Source of the DNA: Ewingella americana ATCC 33852
GTDB taxonomy: Bacteria; Pseudomonadota; Gammaproteobacteria; Enterobacterales; Enterobacteriaceae
Assembly: GCF_000735345.1 (NCBI RefSeq)
Contig: NZ_JMPJ01000059.1
Coordinates: forward strand, 1-61,645
DNA: 61,645 bases
Direction of reading: 5' to 3'
The notes beneath the pieces are model-generated. The model was not told the DNA's origin. It saw nothing but the letters and a program-made list of their open reading frames with translations, and did not search any database. A program made the position numbers and the translations under genes. Below, piece by piece: positions 46,050 through 55,183 of this stretch; positions within the stretch are counted from its first letter, which is position 1; each line of letters starts with the position of its first letter.

Positions 46050-46439
46050 ATGATGAAATCCGTCATCTGTCTGCTTTTCGGCCTGACATTAGTGTTAGGC
46101 CAATATGCCTCTGCGGCAGAAATTAAAGACCCCGGACTGATAACCGACCACACGGTGACATCCGTCGGTCACGACTTCTACCGTGGGTTTGCTGACCGCT
46201 GGGACATTAATTATGCCGAGACAATCACCATCAGCGAGCGGCCAAGCGCCCGCTGGGGAAGCTGGATAAGCATCAAGGTTGGGCAAGACACGCTGTACCA
46301 AATATTGCTGTTTCCTAACCGGCGCAATTTTAGCAAAGAGGTCGATACCGCCGTGGCCAGTGTGCATGAAGCCCTGTCACGCCGCCAAATCGACAAAGCC
46401 TTATTAGGCACCGGTGACCTCACCGGCGATGAATTCTAG
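46050..46439 (+). CDS. csgE: CsgE, curli secretion gatekeeper
   Basis: The protein has 129 residues, the same as E. coli CsgE. A signal peptide (about 1-22, ending ASAA) is followed by a compact domain containing HDFYRGFADRWDINY and SWISIKVGQDTLYQILLFP. CsgE caps the CsgG pore from the periplasm and gives substrate specificity. The start is an ATGATG doublet one base after csgD, with translation probably coupled. Confidence 0.9.
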   Translation: MMKSVICLLFGLTLVLGQYASAAEIKDPGLITDHTVTSVGHDFYRGFADRWDINYAETITISERPSARWGSWISIKVGQDTLYQILLFPNRRNFSKEVDTAVASVHEALSRRQIDKALLGTGDLTGDEF

Positions 46440-46448
46440 GAGCACACC

Positions 46449-46853
46449 GTGAAAATATCTGTCGCGCTTTTATCGTTGTTACTTCTCTCCCCTCTCACGT
46501 GGGCGGGAAATATGGTGCATCAGTTTGTGAACCCCAACTTTGGCGGCAACCCAAACAATGGCGCTTTTTTGCTGAATTCGGCCAATGCGCAGAACTCTTA
46601 TAAAGATCCGAACGGCTATAACTTCGATGCCTATAACCCGTCGGCGCTGGACAACTTCACCTCTGCTCTGCAGTCACAGCTGCTGGGCACCCTGATGGGC
46701 AATGTGAATCAGGGCAAGCCGGGACGGATGGTGACCCAAGATTTTATTGTTGATGTGCAAAACACCGACGGTCAGTTGGTGATGAACGTCACCGACCGCA
46801 AAACCGGGAAGATTTCGACCATCCAGGTTCAGGGCATCAGTGGCTCTAATTAA
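46449..46853 (+). CDS. csgF: CsgF, curli nucleation-coupling factor
   Basis: The protein has 134 residues starting at GTG, chosen because TAGGAG lies 6 bases upstream. A signal peptide (1-19, ending TWA) is followed by the conserved N-terminus [19 protein letters not shown], which inserts into the CsgG channel, and a C-terminal region that binds CsgB at the surface. It lies 9 bp after csgE. Confidence 0.92.
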   Translation: MKISVALLSLLLLSPLTWAGNMVHQFVNPNFGGNPNNGAFLLNSANAQNSYKDPNGYNFDAYNPSALDNFTSALQSQLLGTLMGNVNQGKPGRMVTQDFIVDVQNTDGQLVMNVTDRKTGKISTIQVQGISGSN

Positions 46854-46911
46854 AAACCAAAATAAATTTCACCCCAAACTTATTGCCAATAACACCAGCG
46901 GGAAGACCACT

Positions 46912-47745
46912 ATGCGCAGCTTGTTTTTACTTCTGATGATTTTTGCCCTCACGGGCTGTTTGACTGCACCACCCAATCAGGCAGCAAAACCGACCTTGCT
47001 ACCTCGCGCCCAGAGCTATCAGGACCTGACGAACTTGCCTCCAGCGCGCGGCAAAATATTTGTCTCGGTTTACAACATTCAGGATGAAACCGGCCAGTTC
47101 AAACCTTATCCGGCCAGTAACTTCTCGACTGCCGTGCCGCAAAGCGCCACCGCCATGCTGGTGTCGGCGCTCAAGGATTCCAAATGGTTTATTCCTTTAG
47201 AGCGCCAGGGGCTACAGAACCTGTTGAATGAACGCAAGATCATCCGCGCCGCGCAGGAAAATGGCAGCGTGGCGGAGAACAACGCCCGCGCCCTCTCCTC
47301 ACTGGTGGCGGCGAATATTTTGATTGAAGGGTCAATCATTGGCTACGAAAGCAATGTGAAATCCGGCGGCGTAGGTGCCAGATACTTCGGTATCGGGGCC
47401 AGCACGCAGTACCAGTTAGACCAGATAGCTGTGAACCTGCGCGCTGTCGACGTCAATACCGGGGAAGTTCTGTCGTCTGTTAATACCAGCAAAACCATTT
47501 TGTCCTATGAGGTGCAGGCCGGGGTGTTCCGGTTTGTGGATTATCAACGATTACTGGAAGGAGAATTAGGCTACACCACCAATGAACCTGTGATGCTCTG
47601 TCTGATGTCGGCGATTGAAACCGGCGTAATTTATCTGGTGAATGACGGTATCAGCCGCAACTTGTGGCAACTGCAAAATCCGCAGGATGCCAAAGCGCCG
47701 GTGCTCGAAAAGTATAAGAACCTGATTGTCCCTATTGCCTCTTGA
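46912..47745 (+). CDS. csgG: CsgG, curli secretion channel lipoprotein
   Basis: The protein has 277 residues from ATG 46912 (GGGAAG 7 bases upstream), the same length as E. coli CsgG; a longer in-frame start would displace the lipobox. Lipobox LTGC puts the acylated cysteine at residue 16. The body has the family blocks GKIFVSVYNIQDETGQFKPY and ARYFGIGASTQYQLDQIAVN. It forms the nonameric outer-membrane pore for CsgA and CsgB. A strong terminator follows. Confidence 0.95.
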   Translation: MRSLFLLLMIFALTGCLTAPPNQAAKPTLLPRAQSYQDLTNLPPARGKIFVSVYNIQDETGQFKPYPASNFSTAVPQSATAMLVSALKDSKWFIPLERQGLQNLLNERKIIRAAQENGSVAENNARALSSLVAANILIEGSIIGYESNVKSGGVGARYFGIGASTQYQLDQIAVNLRAVDVNTGEVLSSVNTSKTILSYEVQAGVFRFVDYQRLLEGELGYTTNEPVMLCLMSAIETGVIYLVNDGISRNLWQLQNPQDAKAPVLEKYKNLIVPIAS

Positions 47746-47827
47746 ATTCGGAGCCGTTGATTCACGTTATCCCAGAAAATCGGATCCCCTGTAGCGTGAT
47801 GACGCCGGGTTTTGGCAATAGTTGGCG

Positions 47828-47870
47828 AAAGGAAACCCAACGATTGAGGCGGGTTTCCTTTCTTTTTTTT
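47828..47870 (+). terminator. Rho-independent terminator of csgDEFG
   Basis: The stem AAAGGAAACCC/GGGTTTCCTTT has a 12-base loop and is followed by CTTTTTTTT, about 85 bp after csgG. Confidence 0.9.
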
Positions 47871-47891
47871 GCTCAGTTTTTACTCGGAATG

Positions 47892-48329
47892 TTATTCAGA
47901 TTGTTGGTAATTATTGACCCGTTTTTTATCTTCCAGATTAAAATCCGGGTCGAGATAAATACTCAGCCGCTGAATCAATAACTGATTAAATTCAAATACC
48001 GCGCAGAAGTGGTGACTGCCCGCCTCGGCCGTAGGCCAGCGTTCGCCGCTTTGCATCACGCCGCGCATCTGCCCCTCGACCACCAGCGTGTCGCCATCGG
48101 TGATAAAGCGAAACTTATCCTGCATATGCTGGATTTTATCGATTTCCAGCGCGAAGCATTTACCCAACTCGCCCAGCGATGATTTTCCCTTCGCCGTACC
48201 AAATTTTGGGAAAAACACCTCAGTATCGTCGGTAAACAGGTCCAGCAGTGTCGCATCTGCCTGATCCAGCTTGCTGTAAAACTGCTTCACTATCTCAATG
48301 CGACTTTTTTTTAGCGCGTCCTGTGTCAT
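47892..48329 (-). CDS. SnoaL/NTF2-like protein
   Basis: The protein has 145 residues from ATG 48329, which has an AGAGGGGG ribosome site; an upstream TTG is unlikely. The cone-shaped NTF2 fold is suggested by an N-terminal helix pair (IVKQFYSKLDQADATLLDLF), FTDDTEVFFP, and late strands HHFCAVFEFNQLLIQRLSIYLD. Members are isomerases, dehydratases or ligand-binding proteins; no substrate can be given. It is convergent with the curli operon. Confidence 0.8.
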   Translation of the reverse strand: MTQDALKKSRIEIVKQFYSKLDQADATLLDLFTDDTEVFFPKFGTAKGKSSLGELGKCFALEIDKIQHMQDKFRFITDGDTLVVEGQMRGVMQSGERWPTAEAGSHHFCAVFEFNQLLIQRLSIYLDPDFNLEDKKRVNNYQQSE

Positions 48330-48497
48330 TTTCCCCCTCTTATCACTCAACGAGTGAAATCTAAGACCACCTGTCTAAGACTAGTGACTCGCTTGGGTTT
48401 TGCTGGTTTCCCACAAGATTTAAGATAACTCTCAGCAAATCGGCCCCTGTTCTCTTCAATTCATGGTCTACAGTTAATGAGGTATGACGCTTTTATG

Positions 48498-48532
48498 AAT
48501 TAAAGTGCGTTTTGTATAAATTGAAGTGCGTT
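48498..48532 (+). repeat. Tandem 14-bp repeat upstream of the CsbD-like gene
   Basis: AATTAAAGTGCGTT (48498-48511) and AATTGAAGTGCGTT (48519-48532) differ at one base and are spaced 21 bp apart, i.e. two helical turns, 40 bp before the next start codon. Placement and phase look like a pair of operator half-sites. The regulator is unknown. Confidence 0.5.
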
Positions 48533-48574
48533 GGGCTGGCATGTTGCCCGTCCTCCAGACAAAAGGAACTGCTT

Positions 48575-48823
48575 ATGTTTGATAAAGCGAAAGATAAAGC
48601 TGAAGAGCTGGTTGGCAAAGGTCAGGAAGAGTTTGGTCGTGCAACAGAAGACCGTGGTCTGCAAGCCGAGGGCGTAGTCCGCAAAAACCTTTCTCAGGCT
48701 TCCTACGCGGTGAACGATGCCGTAGATACGGTGAAACGCCAAACCACAGATAACCCAGTCCCGGCCCTGCTTATCGCAGCCGGTGTAGGTTTCCTGCTGG
48801 CGAAACTGACAGGCCGTAAATAA
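48575..48823 (+). CDS. Small CsbD/DUF883-like stress protein
   Basis: The protein has 82 residues from ATG 48575 (AAAAGGA 9 bases upstream). The N-terminal half is CsbD-like (DKAKDKAEELVGKGQEEFGRA); the C-terminal half ends in a hydrophobic, glycine-containing helix (VPALLIAAGVGFLLAKLTG) like the membrane anchor of DUF883/ElaB-type proteins. Relatives are induced in stationary phase or osmotic stress; some bind ribosomes. No further function can be read. A terminator follows. Confidence 0.82.
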   Translation: MFDKAKDKAEELVGKGQEEFGRATEDRGLQAEGVVRKNLSQASYAVNDAVDTVKRQTTDNPVPALLIAAGVGFLLAKLTGRK

Positions 48824-48874
48824 TCAGCTTGTTTGCTCGATAAGCATGAGCACGGCATAACCTAATGCCATAAA

Positions 48875-48898
48875 AAAACCCGGCCAATGCCGGGTTTT
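48875..48898. terminator. Bidirectional terminator
   Basis: A stem CCCGGC/GCCGGG with loop CAAT is flanked by A-run and T-run (AAAA...TTTT), so it can stop transcription of the CsbD-like gene and of the convergent higA-type gene. Confidence 0.9.
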
Positions 48899-48912
48899 GT
48901 TGTTTTGGGCTG

Positions 48913-49278
48913 CTAATTGATGGGTTTGATGAGGCTTTCAGCAGGAATGCCAAACAAAGTATGCAGCTTCCAAATCATCGGTAACGTGAGTTTACGTTTA
49001 CCATTGAGCACCTCGTAAACCCGATTGGTACGCCCAATCGCGGGCTGTAAATCCTTGGCAGTCAGGCCCGACTGCTCCATCCTAAATTTGATCGCCTCAA
49101 TCGGATCAGGCAGATCGACTGGAAAATGCTTGAGTTCATAAGCTTCAATCAAGGTGATCATCACCTCAAAGAAATCCCCTTCAGGCGTGCCGGGCTCTGG
49201 TTCATTATCAAAGAGAGGTGAAACGACTTTAAGCGCCGCTTGATAATCTTGCTCATTTCGAATCGGATGAATGGTCAT
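48913..49278 (-). CDS. HigA-type antitoxin without a toxin partner
   Basis: The protein has 121 residues: an acidic N-terminal dimerisation half (FDNEPEPGTPEGDFFEVM) and a C-terminal XRE-type helix-turn-helix (LTAKDLQPAIGRTNRVYEVL, then KLTLPMIWKL). This is the HigA pattern of type II toxin-antitoxin systems, where higB lies directly upstream. Here the 125 bp upstream contain no gene and then comes the alaC terminator, so it is an orphan. It may act as a free repressor or against a distant toxin. Confidence 0.85.
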   Translation of the reverse strand: MTIHPIRNEQDYQAALKVVSPLFDNEPEPGTPEGDFFEVMITLIEAYELKHFPVDLPDPIEAIKFRMEQSGLTAKDLQPAIGRTNRVYEVLNGKRKLTLPMIWKLHTLFGIPAESLIKPIN

Positions 49279-49294
49279 GGTTTCACTCCCCTAC

Positions 49295-49307
49295 TCCCAA
49301 TATGGGA
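49295..49307. promoter_or_regulatory. Palindrome upstream of the higA-type gene
   Basis: TCCCA-ATA-TGGGA lies 17 bp before the start codon, the place where HigA-type proteins bind to repress their own promoter. Confidence 0.4.
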
Positions 49308-49352
49308 CTAAGATAAGCGTTTCGAGTGCGTTTTGGAAGAAACATTCCAGAA

Positions 49353-49384
49353 ATAAAAAAGGCGCAGCATGATTGCGGCGCCTT
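49353..49384 (-). terminator. Rho-independent terminator of alaC
   Basis: On the minus strand AAGGCGC..GCGCCTT forms a stem with one internal mismatch and a 6-nt loop, followed by TTTTTTATTT, 20 bp after the alaC stop. Confidence 0.88.
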
Positions 49385-49403
49385 GTGCGAACCGAAGAGT
49401 TTA

Positions 49404-50618
49404 TTAAGATTTAGCCGGGATCACGCCATCTGCGCGGAACATGGCTTTAATGCCGCGCACCGCCTGACGGATGCGATCCTGGTTTTCGATCAGAGCGAAA
49501 CGCACGTGGGTATCGCCGTAGTCACCGAAACCAATGCCCGGCGAGACGCAAACCTTGGCGTCGGCCAGCAGGCGTTTGGCGAATTCCAGCGAACCTAAGT
49601 GTGCGTAAGCGGGAGGGATTTTAGCCCAAACGTACATCGAGGCTTTCGGGTTATCCACCATCCAGCCCGCCTCGTGCAAGCCGCGAACCAGCACGTTGCG
49701 GCGCTGACGGTACTGCTCGGCGATATCTTTCACGCACTGCTGATCCCCTTCCAGCGCGGCAATCGCTGCCACCTGCAACGGGGTAAAGGTGCCATAGTCG
49801 TGGTAGCTTTTGATTCGCGCCAGCGCGCTGACCAGCTCCGGGTTACCGACCATAAAGCCGATGCGCCAGCCCGCCATATTGTAGCTTTTCGACAGGGTGA
49901 AGAACTCGACCGCGATGTCCTTCGCGCCCGGCACCTGCATAATAGAAGGCGCTTTCCAGCCGTCATACACAATATCGGCATAGGCCAAGTCATGGATAAC
50001 CAGCACGTTGTACTGCTTCGCCAGCGCGACTACGCGTTCGAAGAAATCCAGCTCGACGCACTGCGCCGTCGGGTTAGACGGGAAGCCGAGGATCATCATT
50101 TTCGGGCGCGGAATGGTTTCGCGAATAGCGCGTTCCAGTTCAGCAAAGAAATCCACGCCGTCGGTTAATGGCACCGAGCGCACCTGCGCACCGGCAATCA
50201 CCGCGCCGTAGATATGAATCGGATAGCTTGGGTTTGGCACCAACACGGTATCACCGTGATCCAAGGTCGCCAGCATCAGGTGCGCCAGCCCCTCTTTCGA
50301 GCCAATGGTCACAATGGCTTCGCTTTCTGGATCGATTTCTACCTGATAGCGGTCGGCATACCAGCGGGAAATCGCACGGCGCAGGCGCGGAATACCGCGT
50401 GACGTGGAGTAACCGTGGGTATCTTCGCGCTGGGCCACCTGCACCATTTTCTCAACAATGTGCGGCGGGGTTGCGCCATCAGGGTTCCCCATACTGAAAT
50501 CAATAATGTCTTCGCCGCGACGTCGCGCAGCCATTTTCAATTCAGCGGTAATGTTAAAAACATAAGGGGGAAGACGATCGATACGCGAAAAACGACGTGG
50601 AGAACTGGAGTCAGCCAT
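49404..50618 (-). CDS. alaC: AlaC, alanine/valine-type aminotransferase
   Basis: The protein has 404 residues and is a class I/II fold-type I PLP enzyme. The PLP lysine is K244 in [21 protein letters not shown] and YADI are the phosphate and aspartate-side motifs, and HVRFALIEN carries the carboxylate-binding Arg. In E. coli AlaC makes alanine from pyruvate using glutamate. It sits beside ypdAB in E. coli as well, and pyruvate is the shared metabolite. Its leader contains GC-rich palindromes. Confidence 0.94.
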   Translation of the reverse strand: MADSSSPRRFSRIDRLPPYVFNITAELKMAARRRGEDIIDFSMGNPDGATPPHIVEKMVQVAQREDTHGYSTSRGIPRLRRAISRWYADRYQVEIDPESEAIVTIGSKEGLAHLMLATLDHGDTVLVPNPSYPIHIYGAVIAGAQVRSVPLTDGVDFFAELERAIRETIPRPKMMILGFPSNPTAQCVELDFFERVVALAKQYNVLVIHDLAYADIVYDGWKAPSIMQVPGAKDIAVEFFTLSKSYNMAGWRIGFMVGNPELVSALARIKSYHDYGTFTPLQVAAIAALEGDQQCVKDIAEQYRQRRNVLVRGLHEAGWMVDNPKASMYVWAKIPPAYAHLGSLEFAKRLLADAKVCVSPGIGFGDYGDTHVRFALIENQDRIRQAVRGIKAMFRADGVIPAKS

Positions 50619-50734
50619 AAATTCCTCAAGGATACGTGAGCGCCCGGACCGTCCGAGCGACGCTGGCCGCGATGCGGCCTTCCAAGAACATATCTCAGGC
50701 AGAAAAAACTGTCGATACCCCAGACGACCTATTT

Positions 50735-51304
50735 TTAATCAACACGCAATTCACCGCGCGGGTCATCGGCCAGAATTCCCAGCAGCCAGTCGTTATGCCA
50801 CTTTTCGCCGATGCGGTAACTGTCGCGCAGGCAGCCTTCGAGCTTGAATCCGCACTTCTCCAGCACCTTGCGTGAGGCGAAATTGCCCTCCAGCACGTTG
50901 GCCTGTAGGCGATGAAAGCCGCAGGTATCAAAAGCAAAATCCAGCACGGCTTTTAGTGATTCCACTGCGAAGCCCTTGCCCTGATACTCGGGAGAAATGA
51001 TAAAGCCGACTTCGCCTTGCTGATAAGGCCGCCAGTCGGGGAAGAAGCCGGTCAGCCCTACTGCCGCGCCGGTTTGGCGCTCGCGGATCACCAGACAGAG
51101 CCAAAAATCGGCATAGCGATCCCAGTGACCAAGGCGCTGCTCGAAGCGATTGCGGATTTGCGCCGGCGAGTCGATATCACCAATAAAGCGCATTACCTCT
51201 GGCGTTTGGTATAGCTTTTGGAACAGCCACCAGTCTTCATTTTCAATCGGTTGCATCACCAGACGCGGGCTGGTGAGCTGTAACGGGGTCAGAGTTTTCA
51301 TCAT
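50735..51304 (-). CDS. GNAT acetyltransferase, RimJ/RimL type
   Basis: The protein has 189 residues. The family pattern is [17 protein letters not shown], then the acetyl-CoA loop [16 protein letters not shown] (Q-x-x-G-x-G/A), and [18 protein letters not shown]. Such proteins acetylate N-terminal amines of proteins or small amines; the substrate is not evident. AGAGG precedes the ATGATG start doublet. It lies upstream of alaC in the same direction, 116 bp away. Confidence 0.88.
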   Translation of the reverse strand: MMKTLTPLQLTSPRLVMQPIENEDWWLFQKLYQTPEVMRFIGDIDSPAQIRNRFEQRLGHWDRYADFWLCLVIRERQTGAAVGLTGFFPDWRPYQQGEVGFIISPEYQGKGFAVESLKAVLDFAFDTCGFHRLQANVLEGNFASRKVLEKCGFKLEGCLRDSYRIGEKWHNDWLLGILADDPRGELRVD

Positions 51305-51442
51305 TATTTTCCTCTGGGTAGGTACCGACTCAGCTTACAATTGAATTATTGGTTATTCATACCATTTATGGTTTTAGTGCATTTCATTCCCTAGGATAAT
51401 TCCCTGTTATAATAGGCCAAGCCGCAAAACAGGGAGCTTGCC

Positions 51443-53146
51443 GTGCCACAAGTGTTTGAAATGTTGCTGGCGGTCTTTGACCGTGCAGCCCTGATGTTAA
51501 TCTGTCTGTTCTTCCTCACCCGTACCCGCCTGTTTCGCAAGCTGCTACAGAAAGAGAGCCATAACCACACGGCGCTGGAACTCGCCGCCGCTACCGCGAT
51601 TTTTTCGCTGTTTGCCATTTTCGGCACCCTGTCGGGGATTAATGTCGAAGGCTCGCTGATTAACGTGCGCACCATCGCCATTATGTCCGGCGGCATCCTG
51701 TTTGGGCCTTGGGTGGGGATTATTACCGGCCTGATTTCCGGCTCGCACCGCTATCTTATTGATATCCATGGTGTCACCTCGCTGCCCTGCTTGATAACCA
51801 GCATCGTGGCCGGTTTTACCTCGGGTTATATCAACCTGAAAGTGAAAAAAGCTAACCATTGGAAAGTGGGTATCGCCGCCGGAATGCTGTGCGAAGCCCT
51901 GACCATGGTGCTGATTTTGCTGATGGCGAAGCCGTTTTCGCTGGGGGTGGATATCGTCATGAGCATCGCCGCGCCGCTGATTTTGGGAGCCAGCTCGATT
52001 GGCCTGATTATCCTGCTGGTGCAAAGCGTGGCCGACGAAAAAGAGGTGATTGCCGCCCGTCAGGCGCGACTGGCCTTGGACATCGCCAATAAAACCCTGC
52101 CCTATTTCCGCCACATTGAAGGGCCAAATATCAACGCCCGGTCGCTGGAAAAGATTTGCAGTATTATTCGCGAAGATATCAACGCCGACGCCGTCGCCAT
52201 TACTGATACCAAAAATATTCTGGCCTATGTCGGCGTGGGCGCGGATCAGTACAACATCGGCCACGAGATCATCAGCGATATCACCAAGGCGACGCTGGAG
52301 TCGGGGCAAATCACCATTAAGAACAATGATGAAGTGGACCGCACGCCGGAGATCCACTCGCTGATCATTATCCCACTGTGGGAGAGCGGCGTGGTGACCG
52401 GCTCGCTAAAAATCTATTACTGCCACGCCCACCGCATCACCTATTCGCTAAAAGTGATGGCAGTCGGCCTGTCGCAAATTATCTCGACTCAGATGGAAGT
52501 GTCGCGCGCTGAGCAACTGCGCGAAATGGCCAATAAAGCCGAAATGCGCGCCCTGCAGAGCAAAATCAATCCGCACTTCCTGTTTAATGCGCTGAATGCT
52601 ATTTCCTCTTCAATCCGCGCCCGGCCTGACACCGCGCGCCAGCTGATCATCAATCTGTCGCGCTATCTGCGTTACAATCTGGAATTGAATGACGAACTGA
52701 TTGACCTGCGTAAAGAGCTGCATCAGGTGCAGGATTACATCGCCATTGAGCAAGCGCGCTTTGGCAGCAAGCTGACGGTTATCTATGATATTGATGACGA
52801 TATCTCGGTGCAGATCCCCAGCCTGTTAATTCAGCCTTTGGTTGAAAACGCCATTGTTCACGGCATTCAGCCGTGCAGCGGTAAAGGCGTGGTGGTGATT
52901 GCGGTGAAGCGTCAGGGCAGTAACATTAGAGTGTCGATTAAAGACACCGGACACGGCATAAATCAGGAAACCATTGACCGGGTAGCGGCAAATGAAATGC
53001 CCGGCAATAAAATCGGCCTGCTCAACGTGCATCATCGCGTTTCACTGCTGTATGGCCACGGGTTAACCATCCGCCGCCTTGAGCCGGGCACGGAAATTTC
53101 ATTTTTGATCACCTCGGAAAATGCTAATGAAAGCCATCATCGTTGA
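51443..53146 (+). CDS. ypdA: YpdA (PyrS), LytS-type pyruvate-sensing histidine kinase
   Basis: The protein has 567 residues starting at GTG (CAGGGAG 6-8 bases upstream). A 5TM-LYT membrane domain (about 1-200) is followed by a GAF-like domain (about 220-350), then a LytS-type kinase with H-box [15 protein letters not shown] (His 378), N-box VENAIVHGI and G-box DTGHGI. In E. coli YpdA/YpdB senses extracellular pyruvate and controls the transporter gene yhjX. ypdB overlaps its end by 20 bp. Confidence 0.92.
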   Translation: MPQVFEMLLAVFDRAALMLICLFFLTRTRLFRKLLQKESHNHTALELAAATAIFSLFAIFGTLSGINVEGSLINVRTIAIMSGGILFGPWVGIITGLISGSHRYLIDIHGVTSLPCLITSIVAGFTSGYINLKVKKANHWKVGIAAGMLCEALTMVLILLMAKPFSLGVDIVMSIAAPLILGASSIGLIILLVQSVADEKEVIAARQARLALDIANKTLPYFRHIEGPNINARSLEKICSIIREDINADAVAITDTKNILAYVGVGADQYNIGHEIISDITKATLESGQITIKNNDEVDRTPEIHSLIIIPLWESGVVTGSLKIYYCHAHRITYSLKVMAVGLSQIISTQMEVSRAEQLREMANKAEMRALQSKINPHFLFNALNAISSSIRARPDTARQLIINLSRYLRYNLELNDELIDLRKELHQVQDYIAIEQARFGSKLTVIYDIDDDISVQIPSLLIQPLVENAIVHGIQPCSGKGVVVIAVKRQGSNIRVSIKDTGHGINQETIDRVAANEMPGNKIGLLNVHHRVSLLYGHGLTIRRLEPGTEISFLITSENANESHHR

Positions 53147-53864
53147 AGACGAAGTCCTCGCACAGGAGGAGCTGAGTTATCTGATTAATGCGCACAGTGA
53201 AATCAAAATCGAAGCCAGCTTTGACGACGGGCTGGACGTGCTGAAGTATCTGCAAACCCATGAAGTTGATGCGATTTTCCTTGATATCAACATTCCGTCG
53301 CTCGACGGCGTGCTGCTGGCGCAGAACATCAGCAAGTTCGCGCACAAGCCTTACATTATCTTCATCACCGCCTATAAAGAGCATGCCGCCGAGGCTTATG
53401 AAATCGAGGCTTTCGACTACATTCTCAAGCCTTATCACGAGTCGCGGATTGTCACCATGCTGCAAAAACTGGAGATGCATTTTAAACGCGACAAACAGGC
53501 ACTAACCCAGCCAGCGCCGAGCAGCAATCGCGCCAGCCACAGCATCAATTTGATTAAAGATGAGCGGATCATTGTCACTGATATCAATGACATCTATTAC
53601 GCGGCGGCGCAGGAGAAGGTGACGCAGGTTTATACCCGCAAAGAAGAATTCACCATGCCGATGAATATCACCGAGCTGTGCAATCGCCTGCCGGAAGAGC
53701 ACTTCTTCCGCTGTCATCGCTCATATTGTGTGAATTTGTCGAAAATCCGCGAAATCGTGCCGTGGTTCAACAACACCTATATTTTGCGATTAAGCGATTT
53801 GGATTTCGAAGTGCCGGTGAGTCGCAGCAAAGTGAAGGAATTCAGAACGTTAATGCGCTTTTAA
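53127..53864 (+). CDS. ypdB: YpdB (PyrR), LytTR response regulator
   Basis: The protein has 245 residues from ATG 53127; the ATG six bases earlier is too close to the GGA ribosome site. A receiver domain with phospho-acceptor D53 ([13 protein letters not shown]) is followed by a linker and a LytTR DNA-binding domain (residues 140-245, with [18 protein letters not shown]). It partners with YpdA in a 20-bp overlapping operon. Confidence 0.93.
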   Translation: MKAIIVEDEVLAQEELSYLINAHSEIKIEASFDDGLDVLKYLQTHEVDAIFLDINIPSLDGVLLAQNISKFAHKPYIIFITAYKEHAAEAYEIEAFDYILKPYHESRIVTMLQKLEMHFKRDKQALTQPAPSSNRASHSINLIKDERIIVTDINDIYYAAAQEKVTQVYTRKEEFTMPMNITELCNRLPEEHFFRCHRSYCVNLSKIREIVPWFNNTYILRLSDLDFEVPVSRSKVKEFRTLMRF

Positions 53865-53872
53865 CGTAAATA

Positions 53873-53896
53873 TTCTCCCCCGAGGCCGGGGGAGAA
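53873..53896. terminator. Hairpin between convergent ypdB and glk
   Basis: A perfect 9-bp stem TTCTCCCCC/GGGGGAGAA with loop GAGGCC lies 9 bp after ypdB and 13 bp from the glk stop. It may serve both directions, but no long T-run follows either way. Confidence 0.7.
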
Positions 53897-53908
53897 AAGA
53901 GAGGCAGA

Positions 53909-54874
53909 TTACAGCGTCATGCCCATCGACTGGCGTAAATAAGCACCCGATCCCAGCAGCCCCGGCTGATCGTGAGTGATCAGATAGACAGGAATGTCAT
54001 GTAGGTAGTCTTTGAAACGGCCCTTGTCTTCAAAGGCGGCGCGGAAACCGGAAGCCTTAAAGAACTCGAGGAAGCGCGGCACGATGCCACCGGCGATATA
54101 CACGCCGCCGAAGGTGCCCATGTTCAGCGCCAGATTGCCGCCGAAGCGACCCATGATCACGCAGAACAGCGAGAGTGCGCGGCGGCAGTCAAGATTCTCG
54201 TCACTCAGCGCCAGCTCGGTAACATCTTTCGGCGCGAAATTCTCCGGCACGCGGCCATCGGCTTTCACAATCGCGCGGTACAGATTCACCAGCCCCGGAC
54301 CAGACAAAATGCGCTCGGCGGAAACGTGGCCCATTTCGGCGCGCAGCTGCTCGAGGATGATGTCCTCTTCTTCACTGTTTGGCGCGAAATCAACATGACC
54401 ACCCTCGCCCGGCAGGCTCAGCCAGCGTTTGTCGGCGTGGATCAGGTGGGCGACGCCCAACCCCGTGCCCGCGCCAAAAATCACCGCCGGTTTGCCGTCT
54501 AACGGCTTTTTGCCGCCGAACTGCAACAGGTCTTGCTCCTGTAACATCGGGATCGCCATGGAAACGGCGGTGAAGTCATTGATCACTTCCAGATGATCCA
54601 ACTTCAGGTTGGCTTTCATCTCGGCAATTGAAAATGCCCAAGTGTGGTTGGTCATTGCCACCCAGTCGCCGGTGATCGGGCAGGCAATGGCAATACAGGC
54701 GTCTTTTACTTCGTGCTCTTGCTGCTCAAGGTAGACACGCACTACGTCTTCTAAACTTGGGTAATCCAAGCCAGAAAAGGTTTTAGAAGCCGAGATGGCT
54801 CCGCTGTCGAGCGCGCACAGTGCAAGACGACAGTTAGTACCGCCGACGTCCCCCACCAAGGAGTATTTGGTCAT
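53909..54874 (-). CDS. glk: Glucokinase
   Basis: The protein has 321 residues, identical in length to E. coli Glk. The ATP-phosphate motif [12 protein letters not shown] is at the N-terminus; VINDFTAVS carries the catalytic Asp, GAGTGLG binds nucleotide, and [12 protein letters not shown] is the substrate loop. It phosphorylates free cytoplasmic glucose to glucose 6-phosphate. It is convergent with ypdB and divergent from yfeO, as in E. coli. Confidence 0.97.
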   Translation of the reverse strand: MTKYSLVGDVGGTNCRLALCALDSGAISASKTFSGLDYPSLEDVVRVYLEQQEHEVKDACIAIACPITGDWVAMTNHTWAFSIAEMKANLKLDHLEVINDFTAVSMAIPMLQEQDLLQFGGKKPLDGKPAVIFGAGTGLGVAHLIHADKRWLSLPGEGGHVDFAPNSEEEDIILEQLRAEMGHVSAERILSGPGLVNLYRAIVKADGRVPENFAPKDVTELALSDENLDCRRALSLFCVIMGRFGGNLALNMGTFGGVYIAGGIVPRFLEFFKASGFRAAFEDKGRFKDYLHDIPVYLITHDQPGLLGSGAYLRQSMGMTL

Positions 54875-55183
54875 TTTCTTCTCCGAAAAAGTAGATTCTC
54901 AATCCTGTCTGGTCTGGAGGCCGGGTAAAAACGATAAATACCGTTATTATCAATCGTTGAGGCTGGTTAAAACCCGCTTGCAGGACTATAAAAGTTTACA
55001 GAATAATGTGGGCAAAATAGCGGTAATTGCTATAGCCTGCAACGCCCATTTGAGGCAACGCGCATTTATGCGGCACGGCATCTAAAATAATGTCGCTTAT
55101 GCCCAAATTCTTAGCCATCATTGCGATACAAAGCCTGTGCTGAAGCGTCGAGCGAGTGCAGCTCATCATAAAAGGATATGTGC
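54875..55183. other. Divergent promoter region glk / yfeO
   Basis: These 309 bp hold no convincing gene. An ACGAT...ATCGT dyad spanning 54931-54957 lies 57 bp before glk and could be an operator. No known regulator motif was recognised. Confidence 0.45.
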
